The position numbers and the translations under genes were made by a program. Source: Promicromonospora sp. AC04 (GTDB lineage Bacteria; Actinomycetota; Actinomycetes; Actinomycetales; Cellulomonadaceae). Taken from it: DNA of 64,000 bases. Below the pieces are notes generated by a model. It was given only the letters and a program-made list of their open reading frames with translations, was not told the DNA's origin and made no database searches. How positions within the stretch are numbered: the first letter of the stretch is position 1; the number at the start of each line of letters is the position of its first letter. Of the stretch, positions 36,545 through 44,693 are shown in pieces. The stretch lies in assembly GCF_003058225.1 (NCBI RefSeq), contig NZ_QBUG01000001.1:248001-312000 (forward strand). Direction: 5' to 3'.

Positions 36545-37329
36545 CCGCCCGGCTGCGCCTCGACCCGTCCGTCTACCTCGTCACCGACACGCAGCAGTGC
36601 GGCGGCCCCGCCGGCGTCGTCGCGACCGTGGACGCGGCGGTGACGGGCGGCGTGACCGCCGTCCAGCTGCGGGACCCCGGAGCGACCACCCGCGAGCTCG
36701 TGGACCTCGGACGCGCGCTGGTCGCCCTGCTCCGGCCTCGTGGGGTGCCGCTCGTCGTCGACGACCGGGTGGACGTAGCGCTCGCGGTCGGGGCCGACGG
36801 CGCCCACGTGGGGCAGAGCGACCTGGACCCGGTCTCCGCACGGCGGCTGCTGGGCCCCGAAAGACACCTCGGGCTGAGCGTCAGCACTCCCGAGGAGGCG
36901 CGGGCCACCGCGGACCTCCCGCCCGGCACCGTCGACCTGCTCGGCGTCGGACCGGTGCGGCCCACCCTGTCCAAGACCGACGCCCGCCCGGCGATCGGCT
37001 TCGCCCGGCTCGCGATCGTCGCGGCCGCCACGGAGCTCCCGTGCGTGGCGATCGGCGGCCTGCGAGCCGCTGACGTCCCTGCCCTGCACGACGCCGGGGC
37101 GGCGGGGAGCGCCGTCGTCTCCGCGGTGTGCGGCAGGCTCGACCCGGCGGGTGCCGCGCGGGAGATCGCGCACGCCTGGGACATCGTCCGCGCGGGCGAC
37201 CGCTCCGACGTCCGCGCGGGCGACCGACCCGACGCCCACACGGGCGACCGACCCGGCGCTCACGCGGCCGGCCGCCCAAGCGGGCGATCGAGCGGCCGGT
37301 CTCGCACGACGACGGGACGCGCCTCATGA
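36541..37329 (+). CDS. thiE: thiamin-phosphate synthase
   Basis: Couples hydroxymethylpyrimidine diphosphate and thiazole phosphate to thiamin phosphate. TIM barrel of about 215 residues: YLVTDTQQCG, VQLRDPGATTRELVDL, LVVDDRVDVALAVGADGAHVGQSDL and VGPVRPTLSKTDARPAIG. The last 40-odd residues form a repetitive Arg/Gly/Asp-rich tail (RAGDRSDVRAGDRPDAHTGDR) encoded by degenerate repeats and not part of the enzyme fold. It overlaps thiM and thiD by four bases each. Confidence 0.93.
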   Translation: MTARLRLDPSVYLVTDTQQCGGPAGVVATVDAAVTGGVTAVQLRDPGATTRELVDLGRALVALLRPRGVPLVVDDRVDVALAVGADGAHVGQSDLDPVSARRLLGPERHLGLSVSTPEEARATADLPPGTVDLLGVGPVRPTLSKTDARPAIGFARLAIVAAATELPCVAIGGLRAADVPALHDAGAAGSAVVSAVCGRLDPAGAAREIAHAWDIVRAGDRSDVRAGDRPDAHTGDRPGAHAAGRPSGRSSGRSRTTTGRAS

Positions 37330-38303
37330 GTGCACTTCTGCCCGGCGATGCGCCCGACGTCGCTCTGCGTGCCCGCCCGCCCGGCCATCCCGTGGTGGCG
37401 CTGACGATCGCCGGTTCCGACCCGTCCGGCGGCGCCGGGATCCAGGCCGACCTGAAGACCTTCGCGGCCCTCGGCGGCTACGGCTGCGCGGTGCTCACGG
37501 GCCTGACCGCGCAGTCCACGACCGGCGTGACCCGGGTGCTACCGGTACCGGCCGACATGGTGAGCGCGCAGCTCGAGACCCTGTTCGCCGACGTCGCGGT
37601 GGACACCGTGAAGATCGGCATGACCACGGACGCCGCCGTCGCCCGGGCCATCGCGGCGGCCCTGCGCGACCTGCGGGCCGCGGGGAGTGCGCCGTTCGTG
37701 GTGCTCGACCCGGTGATGGTCGCGACGTCGGGCGACCGCCTCCTGACGGCCGACGCCGAGGCCGTGCTGCGTGACGAGCTGCTGCCCCTCGCCGACCTCG
37801 TCACGCCGAACCTGCCCGAGGCCGCCGTGCTGCTCGGCGTCAAGCAGGCCAGGGACGACGTCGAGGCGGCCGGCCAGGCGCGCGCGCTGCTGAAGCTCGG
37901 CGCACGGTTCGCCCTGGTCAAGGGCGGACACCTGGGGACGGCCGAGTCGGTCGACCACCTCGCAGGTCCGGGCCTCGGAGCGAGCGGCGCGCCGGACGGC
38001 GTCGTCGCCCTGACCGCCCCACGGATCCCCACTCGTAATACGCACGGCACGGGCTGCACGCTCAGCTCGGCGTGCGCCGTCCTGCGGCCCGTGCGCGGCG
38101 GCTGGGAGCCCGCAGTGCGCGCAGCGAAGGACTACCTGACCGAGACCCTCCGCGCCGCGGACGGCCTGGTCATCGGTGGTACCGGGACAACGCCGGGTCC
38201 GTGGCACGGGCACGGCCCGGTCGATCACGACCACGCCGCGCGCGGACGGCGGCCGACGCCGCAGCCGGATGGTCAGGCTCCGGGTAACTACTCCGCGGGC
38301 TAG
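37326..38303 (+). CDS. thiD: hydroxymethylpyrimidine/phosphomethylpyrimidine kinase
   Basis: Phosphorylates HMP twice to the diphosphate used by ThiE. 325 residues, ribokinase-like: ALTIAGSDPSGGAGIQADLKT, VVLDPVMVATSGDRLL, PNLPEAAVLLG and RNTHGTGCTLSSACA with the catalytic region. A low-complexity His/Gly/Pro tail ends the protein. The ATG overlaps the thiE stop. No thiC or thiG is nearby, so this operon by itself supports salvage rather than full synthesis. Confidence 0.95.
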   Translation: MSALLPGDAPDVALRARPPGHPVVALTIAGSDPSGGAGIQADLKTFAALGGYGCAVLTGLTAQSTTGVTRVLPVPADMVSAQLETLFADVAVDTVKIGMTTDAAVARAIAAALRDLRAAGSAPFVVLDPVMVATSGDRLLTADAEAVLRDELLPLADLVTPNLPEAAVLLGVKQARDDVEAAGQARALLKLGARFALVKGGHLGTAESVDHLAGPGLGASGAPDGVVALTAPRIPTRNTHGTGCTLSSACAVLRPVRGGWEPAVRAAKDYLTETLRAADGLVIGGTGTTPGPWHGHGPVDHDHAARGRRPTPQPDGQAPGNYSAG

Positions 38304-38308
38304 GTCTT

Positions 38309-38341
38309 TTGCTGTCAGTAGACGTTGTCTACTGACAGCAA
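38309..38341. terminator. 15-bp perfect hairpin between thiD and dxr
   Basis: Perfect arms TTGCTGTCAGTAGAC (38309-38323) and GTCTACTGACAGCAA (38327-38341) around a 3-nt loop, just after thiD and before the convergent dxr end. It follows TCTTTT on the plus strand, which is an A-run on the other strand, so it could terminate either transcript. The remaining gap to 38433 shows nothing else. Confidence 0.75.
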
Positions 38342-38433
38342 CACACTCCGCAGAGCAACTGTTTCCCCCAAGCCACTCCTGGCACTACGCCCCTGCCGGG
38401 ACGCAGCACATTGCACGGGTCCCGGACGGACGG

Positions 38434-39600
38434 TCAGGACTTGAGGATCTCCGCCGCGCGGGCTCGGGCCCAGGCGTCGGCCTCCAGGACGCCCTCGACC
38501 GATGCCGCGTCGCCCGCCCCGGTCGTCGTGTGCTCCTCCACCACGGCGGCCACGGTGTCGACGATGTCGAGGAAGCCGATGGTGCCGTCGTGGAACGCGT
38601 CCACGCACACCTCGTTCGCGGCGTTGTAGACCGCGGGGTGGGTGCCGCCGGCCTCGCCCACCTGGCGGGCCAGGCGGACGGCGGGGAAGGCGTCGTCGTC
38701 CAGGGGCGCGAACTCCCAGGTGGCGGCCTGGGTCCAGTCGATCGCCACGTCGACGTCGGGCAAGCGGTCCGGCCAGGACAGGCCGAGCGCGATCGGCACG
38801 AGCATCCGCGGCGGCCCGGCCTGCGCGATGGTGGAGCCGTCGACGAACTCGACCATCGAGTGGATCAGCTGCTGCGGGTGCACCACTACGTCGATGGCAC
38901 TGAACGGCAGGTCGAACAGCAGGTGCGCCTCGATCACCTCGAGGCCCTTGTTCACCAGGGTCGCGGAGTTGGTGGTGACCACACGCCCCATCGCGAAGTT
39001 CGGGTGCCGCAGCGCCTGCGCGGGCGTCACGTCCCGCAGCTCGGCACGCGACCGGCCGCGGAACGGCCCGCCGCTCGCGGTCACCACGAGCTTGCGGACC
39101 TCGGCGGCGGACCCCGAACGCAGCGACTGCGCGATGGCCGAGTGCTCCGAGTCGACCGGCACGATCTGGCCCTCGCGCCGCACCGCCGCCTTGACCAGGG
39201 CGCCGCCCACCACGAGCGACTCCTTGTTCGCGAGCGCCAGCGTCGAGCCGGACTCCAGCGCCGCCAGGGTGGGACGCAGGCCCACCGACCCGGTGATGCC
39301 GTTGAGCACGACGTCGCTCCCCCGGCCGGCCAGCTCGGTCGCGGCGTCGGGCCCGGCGAGCACCTCGACGCCGTCGGCCCCGGCCTCCCGCAGGAGGGTG
39401 GTCAGCGCGGGCCGCGCGGCGGCGTCGGCCACCGCGACCGCGCGGACGCCGAGGGTGGCCGCCTGCCGCGCGAGGAGCGGCAGGTCGGCACCGCCGGCGG
39501 ACAGCGCGTCCACGCGGAACCGGTCGGGGTTGCGCCCGATGACGTCGATGGCCTGCGTGCCGATGGAGCCGGTGGAGCCGAGGAGGGTGACGCTTCGCAT
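38434..39600 (-). CDS. dxr: 1-deoxy-D-xylulose 5-phosphate reductoisomerase
   Basis: The committed step of the MEP pathway, DXP to MEP with NADPH. 388 residues. The Rossmann motif LLGSTGSIGTQAIDVI is at the N-terminus, the metal/substrate motif is PVDSEHSAIAQ, followed by VTASGGPFRG and HPNFAMGRVVTTNSATLVNKG. ATG 39600 begins MRSVTLLG. The same pathway is represented by ispG at 19022-20185. It lies 36 bp downstream of the RyR-domain gene on the same strand. Confidence 0.96.
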   Translation of the reverse strand: MRSVTLLGSTGSIGTQAIDVIGRNPDRFRVDALSAGGADLPLLARQAATLGVRAVAVADAAARPALTTLLREAGADGVEVLAGPDAATELAGRGSDVVLNGITGSVGLRPTLAALESGSTLALANKESLVVGGALVKAAVRREGQIVPVDSEHSAIAQSLRSGSAAEVRKLVVTASGGPFRGRSRAELRDVTPAQALRHPNFAMGRVVTTNSATLVNKGLEVIEAHLLFDLPFSAIDVVVHPQQLIHSMVEFVDGSTIAQAGPPRMLVPIALGLSWPDRLPDVDVAIDWTQAATWEFAPLDDDAFPAVRLARQVGEAGGTHPAVYNAANEVCVDAFHDGTIGFLDIVDTVAAVVEEHTTTGAGDAASVEGVLEADAWARARAAEILKS

Positions 39601-39636
39601 GGCCCCATCCTGTCAGCCCGCGCGGGCTGCCCGGCG

Positions 39637-41436
39637 TCAGCCCTCCTCCGGCTGCTCGGCCCGGCCGCGGCCGAACATCCGCCAGCCCCGGACCACGCCG
39701 CGCGGGTCGGGCACGGGCTCGCCTGCGGCCTCCCATCCGGCGTCGTCGTCGAGCGGGACGACGTGCAGGCCGAAGTCCGCCAGGATCACCGGGATCGCAC
39801 GGATCGCCGCGCGGTCCTTCTCCCGGTCCGGCTCGGACAGGTCCGCCCAGGGCCGCAGGTCCGGGTGCAGGCGCCGGGCGTCGTCGCGCTCCGGCCCGTA
39901 GGTCCAGTCGGCGGCGGTCTTCTCCGCCATCCAGCGCTCGTGCTCGTCCGCCGCCCGCGCGTCCACCACGGGTTCGGGGATCCGGCCGTGCTCGGCGTCG
40001 CCGGCGGGCGCGACGGTGCAGCCCATCTGGCGGAGCCGTTCGGGGATGGCGCGCACCTGCGCGCGGTTCGCGGCCCGCAGGTCCTCGGACAGCTCAACCC
40101 ACGAGACCATGGCAGGTGTGCTCTGCCAGGCCACACCGCGAGAGCGCTGGTTGCGCAGGTAGGTCAGGTGCGCCGAGACGGCCATCAGGTCGTAGACGTC
40201 CTCGTGCACCAGCACACCGGGCATCGTCGCCCTGCGCAGCAGCGTGCCCGGTTCGACGACGTCGAGCCGGCCGCCGAGGTCGTCGAGGATCGCGTCGTCG
40301 TGGGTGCCGAACAGCCCGCCCAGCCCCGCCAGGCGGTTGAGGCAGAGCACGACGGCGCCCTCGCTCGCGCGCCAGAGGTCGCTGTCGCGCAGCGCCTCCC
40401 GGAGCGCCTCGCCGTCGTCGTCGTGGCAGACGTAGACCCGCTGGGGGCTGCCGACCGCCCGCACCTCGGCGAACGTGTCGACCGGGACGAGCCGGCACGC
40501 CGCGCGCACGCTGGGCCAGCGGGCGCGCAGCGCCGCGGCGGACTCCCGCGCGCCCGACCCCACCAGGGTGACCGTGAGGGGCTCGCCGCCGGACGCGATC
40601 TCGACGCTCCGCAGGCGCGCGAACGCCACCACGAGCGCCCGGCCGAACGTACCGTGCCCGACGACGGAGATGTGCGGGGCGGCGCCGCGCGCGACGGTCT
40701 GGTCGCGCCGGGCCAGCGAGCGGGCGACGAGCTCGCCCAGCGTGAAGAAGTCCACGCCCGGCTGCGGGTGGCTCAGGTGCCGCGCCTGCAGGGCCAGCGC
40801 GAGCTCCGGGTCGCTGACGTGCGCGTTCAGCCGCAGGCCGGGCAGGGCGGGGTCCCGGTCCGCGCGGTTGGCCACGGCCACGGTGAGCACGTTGACGCCG
40901 GGCTCGTCGTCCTCGGCCTCGCAGGCGTAGAGCACGGCGGCGCCCGAGATCCCCGCGCTGCGCAGCGACTCGGCGTCGCCCGTCGTCGTGCGTGCGACCA
41001 CCGCGCCCCGGGCCGCGAGCGCCGCGGCGATGAGGTCGGCGGCGGGCGTGCGGCCGACGACGACGGCGTGCCCCCGCAGCCGGCGGGTGCGCATCAGCAC
41101 GAACTGGTCGGCGAACAGCGAGCGCACGGCCTCGAACACGGCGTAGCCGGTGGCGACCGGGGCGAGGAAGCGTGCCGCCTGGAGCTGCCAGGGCATGTCT
41201 CCGCCGTCGTTGGTGGCCTCGGCGCCGAGCACGAAGAGCTGGACGGAGTAGTAGACGACGTCCCACCCGGTGGTGCCCCACACGAAGTCCGGGGAGGTCC
41301 GGTAGAGCGCGAAGCCCCAGAGCCCCAGCCCGAACGCCACGCCGAACAATGCGGTGAAGCCCGCGCGCACCCACGGCCTGCGCACCCGCAGCCGCCTGGG
41401 TCCGCCGCTGGGGACGACCAGCTCCGGTGCCGCCAT
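39637..41436 (-). CDS. channel-like membrane protein with TrkA/RCK Rossmann domains and RyR repeats
   Basis: A 599-residue membrane protein. TM1 (about residues 24-45) and TM2 (about 84-108, QAARFLAPVATGYAVFEAV) flank a pore-like segment WDVVYYSVQLFVLG, the layout of two-helix potassium-channel subunits but without a TVGYG selectivity filter. RLRGHAVVVGRTPAADLI starts the first TrkA_N-like domain and PHISVVGHGTFGRALVVAF the second. The C-terminus carries two ryanodine-receptor (RyR) units: a partial one (WVELSEDLRAANRAQ...IPERLRQMG, about 440-472) and a fuller one (about 505-556, AADWTYGPERDDARRLHPDL, then IRAIPVILADFGL). ATG 41436 has AAAGG upstream. It is divergent from the TIR gene. The domain readings are firm by eye; channel function and ligand are inferred. 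Confidence 0.82.
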   Translation of the reverse strand: MAAPELVVPSGGPRRLRVRRPWVRAGFTALFGVAFGLGLWGFALYRTSPDFVWGTTGWDVVYYSVQLFVLGAEATNDGGDMPWQLQAARFLAPVATGYAVFEAVRSLFADQFVLMRTRRLRGHAVVVGRTPAADLIAAALAARGAVVARTTTGDAESLRSAGISGAAVLYACEAEDDEPGVNVLTVAVANRADRDPALPGLRLNAHVSDPELALALQARHLSHPQPGVDFFTLGELVARSLARRDQTVARGAAPHISVVGHGTFGRALVVAFARLRSVEIASGGEPLTVTLVGSGARESAAALRARWPSVRAACRLVPVDTFAEVRAVGSPQRVYVCHDDDGEALREALRDSDLWRASEGAVVLCLNRLAGLGGLFGTHDDAILDDLGGRLDVVEPGTLLRRATMPGVLVHEDVYDLMAVSAHLTYLRNQRSRGVAWQSTPAMVSWVELSEDLRAANRAQVRAIPERLRQMGCTVAPAGDAEHGRIPEPVVDARAADEHERWMAEKTAADWTYGPERDDARRLHPDLRPWADLSEPDREKDRAAIRAIPVILADFGLHVVPLDDDAGWEAAGEPVPDPRGVVRGWRMFGRGRAEQPEEG

Positions 41437-41492
41437 CTTGTGCCTTTCTCACCTGTGCCGCCCGGTCCGTGACCAGGGACTGACCGTGCATT

Positions 41493-41507
41493 TCACCTTA
41501 AAGGTGA
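41493..41507. promoter_or_regulatory. palindrome in the shared RyR/TIR promoter region
   Basis: A perfect 15-bp dyad TCACCTT-A-AAGGTGA (41493-41507) lies in the 161-bp gap between the divergent RyR-domain and TIR-domain genes, 57 bp from one start and 91 bp from the other. A single site here could control both genes. No regulator is encoded next to it. Confidence 0.6.
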
Positions 41508-41597
41508 CTAGCGTCATGACCAGCGGCGACACTACACACCGGGGATATGTTTCTCCCGGTCCGCGACATTCGCCGAGGAAAGGCTGTGGGGGCAAGG

Positions 41598-44500
41598 ATG
41601 ACCGACCGGAGAGGCCGCTTCCTTCGCACCAACCGGGCACGCCCCGCGCCACGCACCGACGGGTACGACGCCTTCCTGTCGTACAGCCGCGACTCCGACG
41701 GCGAGTTCGCGCCCGCGTTCCACGCGCAGCTCCTCGACTTCGACAGCCGCGACGGCGTCCGCGACCTGCGCATCTTTCTGGATCGGACCGGCCTGGCGAA
41801 CAACCCCAGCCTCTGGGACTCCATCAAGCGCAAGCTCGAACGCTCCGACTACCTCATCCTGCTCGCCTCCGAGGGCGCCGCCAGCTCCCACTTCGTGGCC
41901 GAGGAGGTGGCCTGGTGGCTCGACAACCGCGAGCCCGAGACGCTCCTGGTCGCACTGACCAGCGGCAGGATCGTCTGGAACCAGACGACGAACAAGATCG
42001 ACACCATCAGCACCACGGCGCTGCCCGCCCCGCTGGCCGAGCGGATCGACCACGAGCCCAAGTGGACCGACCTGACCCGGCTGCGCCGGCGCCGCTTCTG
42101 GCGGCACCACCCGGACCGGGCGACGGCGCTCGCCGAGCTGGTCGCCCCGCTGCGCGGCCCCGACGTCAGCACCGAGGAGATCCTCAGCGCCCACATCGCC
42201 CGCCAGAGCTCGGCGGGTCTGCGCAGCCGCCTCGCGATCGCGGCCCTCGTGGTGCTGCTGGTCCTGGTCGGCGGCGCGTTCGGGTACGCGCAGCGGGAGG
42301 CGAACCGCGCGAACGAGGCCGTGAACGCCAACGCCGCCCACCTGCTCAGCGCGACGTCGCACGTCGTGCACCAGGACGACCCCGCGAAGGCCCAGCTGCT
42401 GGCGGTCGAGGCGGTCGACCGGCTCCGGGACGGGCAGACCCGGACCGCGCTGTTCAACGCGGTCACGGCGAACGAGCCCGCGGACCCGTACCTGCTGCGC
42501 ACCGTTGACGTGCCGGAGGAGACCGAGCTCGCCGACGTCGCCCCGACCAGCACCGGCGTCGTCGGCCGGACCGACACCGGCGACCTCGTGCGGTGGAACC
42601 CGGACGACGGCGACCCCACCGTCCTGCGCGGCGACCGCACCCCGTTCGGGACGGTGACCGGGTCCGAGGGCGCGGGACCCGTCGTGGCCGGGAGCGCCGA
42701 CGGCACGGTGGTCGCCGCGGTGGACGACCTCGGCGTGACGCTCGGCCGCTTCGGGCCGCTGCCCGAGGGCGGCACCAGCCGGCAGACGCACCTCGAACTG
42801 CCGGGCACGACAGCGGTAGCGGTCACGCCGAGCGGCGACACGCTGCTCGTCGCATGGCACGACGCCGAGACCGGGCGGAACCGGCTCGGCAGCATCAACC
42901 TCGAGGGCCGGGACCTCGCCGTCCTGGAGTCCGACGACGGTTCGCAGCGCCCTGCCGAGCAGCGCCTCGCGTTCCGCAGCAAGGTGGACACGAGCCTGGC
43001 GGTCACGTCGCTCGCCGTCGGCTCCAGCCGCACCCTCGCCGTGGCCGACGCCGCGACGGGCGTCCTCGAGATCCGCAGCCTCGACACCCTGGAGCTGACC
43101 GAGGCCGGGCCGGTCGACCTGCCCGAGGGCGGCGTCCCGTCGCCGTCCCTGCGCGACTGGGCGACCCTGAGCTCCGGCGCGGACGGCACCTCGGTGACCG
43201 TGCACCACTGGGCCGACGGCTCGGTGCGGTCGGCGGCCTGTCCGGTCCCGCGCGCCTGGTCGAACCCGGCGGTGGTGGCGATCGACGACGCCACCACCCG
43301 CGCCCTGGTCGCCACGGACAACGGGCTGGTCGCGTGCGAGATCTCCGGCGACCCCGAGGAGCACCGCACCTGGCACCTGTCCGGTATCCGGCGGCCCGGC
43401 CCGCCGGTCCTGGTCGGTGTCGACCGGGTGGTGGCGGCGTCGGACGGCCGCATCGCGCTGTGGAGCACCGCCGACACGCACGGGGACGTGCCCCTGCCGA
43501 GCGCGGCGGGCGCGGCGGCGGCCGGCGTCGGACCGCCCGCCGGCGAGGGCGGCCCGACAGCGGTCCTGGCCACCTACCGCGGCGAGCCGGCGCAGCCGGC
43601 GAGCACCGCCGCGTCCTGGTCGGACGGCACCGTCACGATCCACGGCCTCGGCACGGTGGACCTGCCGGCCGACAGCAAGGACGCCGGCCGGCCGCTGCTG
43701 CCGGTCTGGCTCGATCGGAGCCGGCTCCTGCTCATCACGCCGGACGGCAACGCCTACCGGACCCAGGGCGGGACGGCGGCCGGGTACGAGGCCGGGTTCC
43801 GCGACCTCGTCGCGCCCGGCCTCGACCAGGGCGACCCGGCCTGCGCCACCATCGTGAGCGCGAAGCGCACGCGGGACGACATCCTGCTGGTCGACGCGTG
43901 CTCCGGCCTCCACCTGCTCGACGCGGGGCTCGAGGAGCGGGCCCTGTACGTGCCCGGGCCGCTCGGCACGACGCCGCGCCTCGCGTCGGAGTGGGCGGAG
44001 CCCGGCCGGGTGGCGGTCGCGGACGACGCGAGCCGGGTCGCCGTCGCACCCCGCGACTTCTCGCTCCGGGTCGCCGATCTCGACGCGGCGGCGCGGGGCG
44101 AGACGGGCGTCTGGACGGTGCGCGGCAGCAGCGTGGCGCAGGTGCACATGATCGGCGCGCGCAGCAGCGCCGAGGACACGTCCCTGCCCGAACAGCTCGT
44201 CACGCTCGGCCTGGACTCGACGGTGCGCCTGCGCACCGTCTCCGGGCCGGACGGGCCCGAGGCGCTCGACCTCACCGGCACCTACGGCGACGTGATGGCA
44301 GTGCTGCCGGGGCCGAACCTCGTGGCCCGGGACCACGGCCCGGCGCTGGCGTTCTTCGACATCGAGACCGGCCAGAAGGTCGGCGAGCTCGCGACCCGCC
44401 TCTACGCGCCGGGTGGTCAGGTCGCGCCGAGCGACGTGTACGCCGGCGCCGGCCAGCTCCTCGTGGTCCAGGACCACGGCGTCACGACGGCGTGGACCTT

Positions 44501-44618
44501 CTCGGACGACCAGATGATCGCCCGGGCCTGCGCGATGGCGGGCCGGCAACCGACCGCGGACGACATGCCGGACGGCGTCGAGCTGACCGACGAGCCGACC
44601 TGCCCCGCCAGCTCCTGA
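41598..44618 (+). CDS. TIR-domain membrane protein with C-terminal beta-propeller
   Basis: About 1006 residues. The TIR domain is at about 21-160: GYDAFLSYSRD (residues 22-32), FLDRTGLANNPSLWDSI, DYLILLASEGAASSHFVAEE. A basic linker (RLRRRRFW) leads to one membrane helix (about 211-230, LAIAALVVLLVLVGGAFGY). A helical A-rich stalk (REANRANEAVNANAAHLL) follows, then about 700 residues of short beta-rich repeats with many WNPDDGDPTV/GD-type turns, read as WD40-like propellers outside the membrane. TIR domains are NAD hydrolases or cyclases or adaptors. Here the position expected for the catalytic Glu appears to be Asp74 (W-D), so activity is uncertain. ATG 41598 follows GGGGGCAAGG; ATG 41547 is an alternative. 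It is divergent from the RyR gene. Confidence 0.85.
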   Translation: MTDRRGRFLRTNRARPAPRTDGYDAFLSYSRDSDGEFAPAFHAQLLDFDSRDGVRDLRIFLDRTGLANNPSLWDSIKRKLERSDYLILLASEGAASSHFVAEEVAWWLDNREPETLLVALTSGRIVWNQTTNKIDTISTTALPAPLAERIDHEPKWTDLTRLRRRRFWRHHPDRATALAELVAPLRGPDVSTEEILSAHIARQSSAGLRSRLAIAALVVLLVLVGGAFGYAQREANRANEAVNANAAHLLSATSHVVHQDDPAKAQLLAVEAVDRLRDGQTRTALFNAVTANEPADPYLLRTVDVPEETELADVAPTSTGVVGRTDTGDLVRWNPDDGDPTVLRGDRTPFGTVTGSEGAGPVVAGSADGTVVAAVDDLGVTLGRFGPLPEGGTSRQTHLELPGTTAVAVTPSGDTLLVAWHDAETGRNRLGSINLEGRDLAVLESDDGSQRPAEQRLAFRSKVDTSLAVTSLAVGSSRTLAVADAATGVLEIRSLDTLELTEAGPVDLPEGGVPSPSLRDWATLSSGADGTSVTVHHWADGSVRSAACPVPRAWSNPAVVAIDDATTRALVATDNGLVACEISGDPEEHRTWHLSGIRRPGPPVLVGVDRVVAASDGRIALWSTADTHGDVPLPSAAGAAAAGVGPPAGEGGPTAVLATYRGEPAQPASTAASWSDGTVTIHGLGTVDLPADSKDAGRPLLPVWLDRSRLLLITPDGNAYRTQGGTAAGYEAGFRDLVAPGLDQGDPACATIVSAKRTRDDILLVDACSGLHLLDAGLEERALYVPGPLGTTPRLASEWAEPGRVAVADDASRVAVAPRDFSLRVADLDAAARGETGVWTVRGSSVAQVHMIGARSSAEDTSLPEQLVTLGLDSTVRLRTVSGPDGPEALDLTGTYGDVMAVLPGPNLVARDHGPALAFFDIETGQKVGELATRLYAPGGQVAPSDVYAGAGQLLVVQDHGVTTAWTFSDDQMIARACAMAGRQPTADDMPDGVELTDEPTCPASS

Positions 44619-44623
44619 GTGTT

Positions 44624-44681
44624 GAGTGCGGGGTTGTTCGTCGGGTCTCGTGCGATCGACCCGACAAACAACCCCGCACTC
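44624..44681. terminator. 24-bp hairpin between TIR gene and unknown gene
   Basis: 24-bp arms with a single mismatch (44624-44647, 44658-44681) and a 10-nt loop, located between the convergent ends of the TIR gene and the 218-residue protein. Its outer ten bases match those of the hairpin at 8591-8648. No T tract is present. It probably terminates both transcripts. Confidence 0.75.
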
Positions 44682-44693
44682 GACGAGACGGGC

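Noticed and set aside
41532-44549. Minus-strand frame of about 1000 codons opposite the TIR gene
   Set aside because: It has no recognisable motif and an His/Arg/Gly-rich composition; the plus-strand TIR and propeller features are clear.
39637-44618. Thoeris defence system
   Set aside because: A TIR gene is present but there is no ThsA with SIR2/SLOG domains next to it; the partner has RyR and TrkA domains instead.
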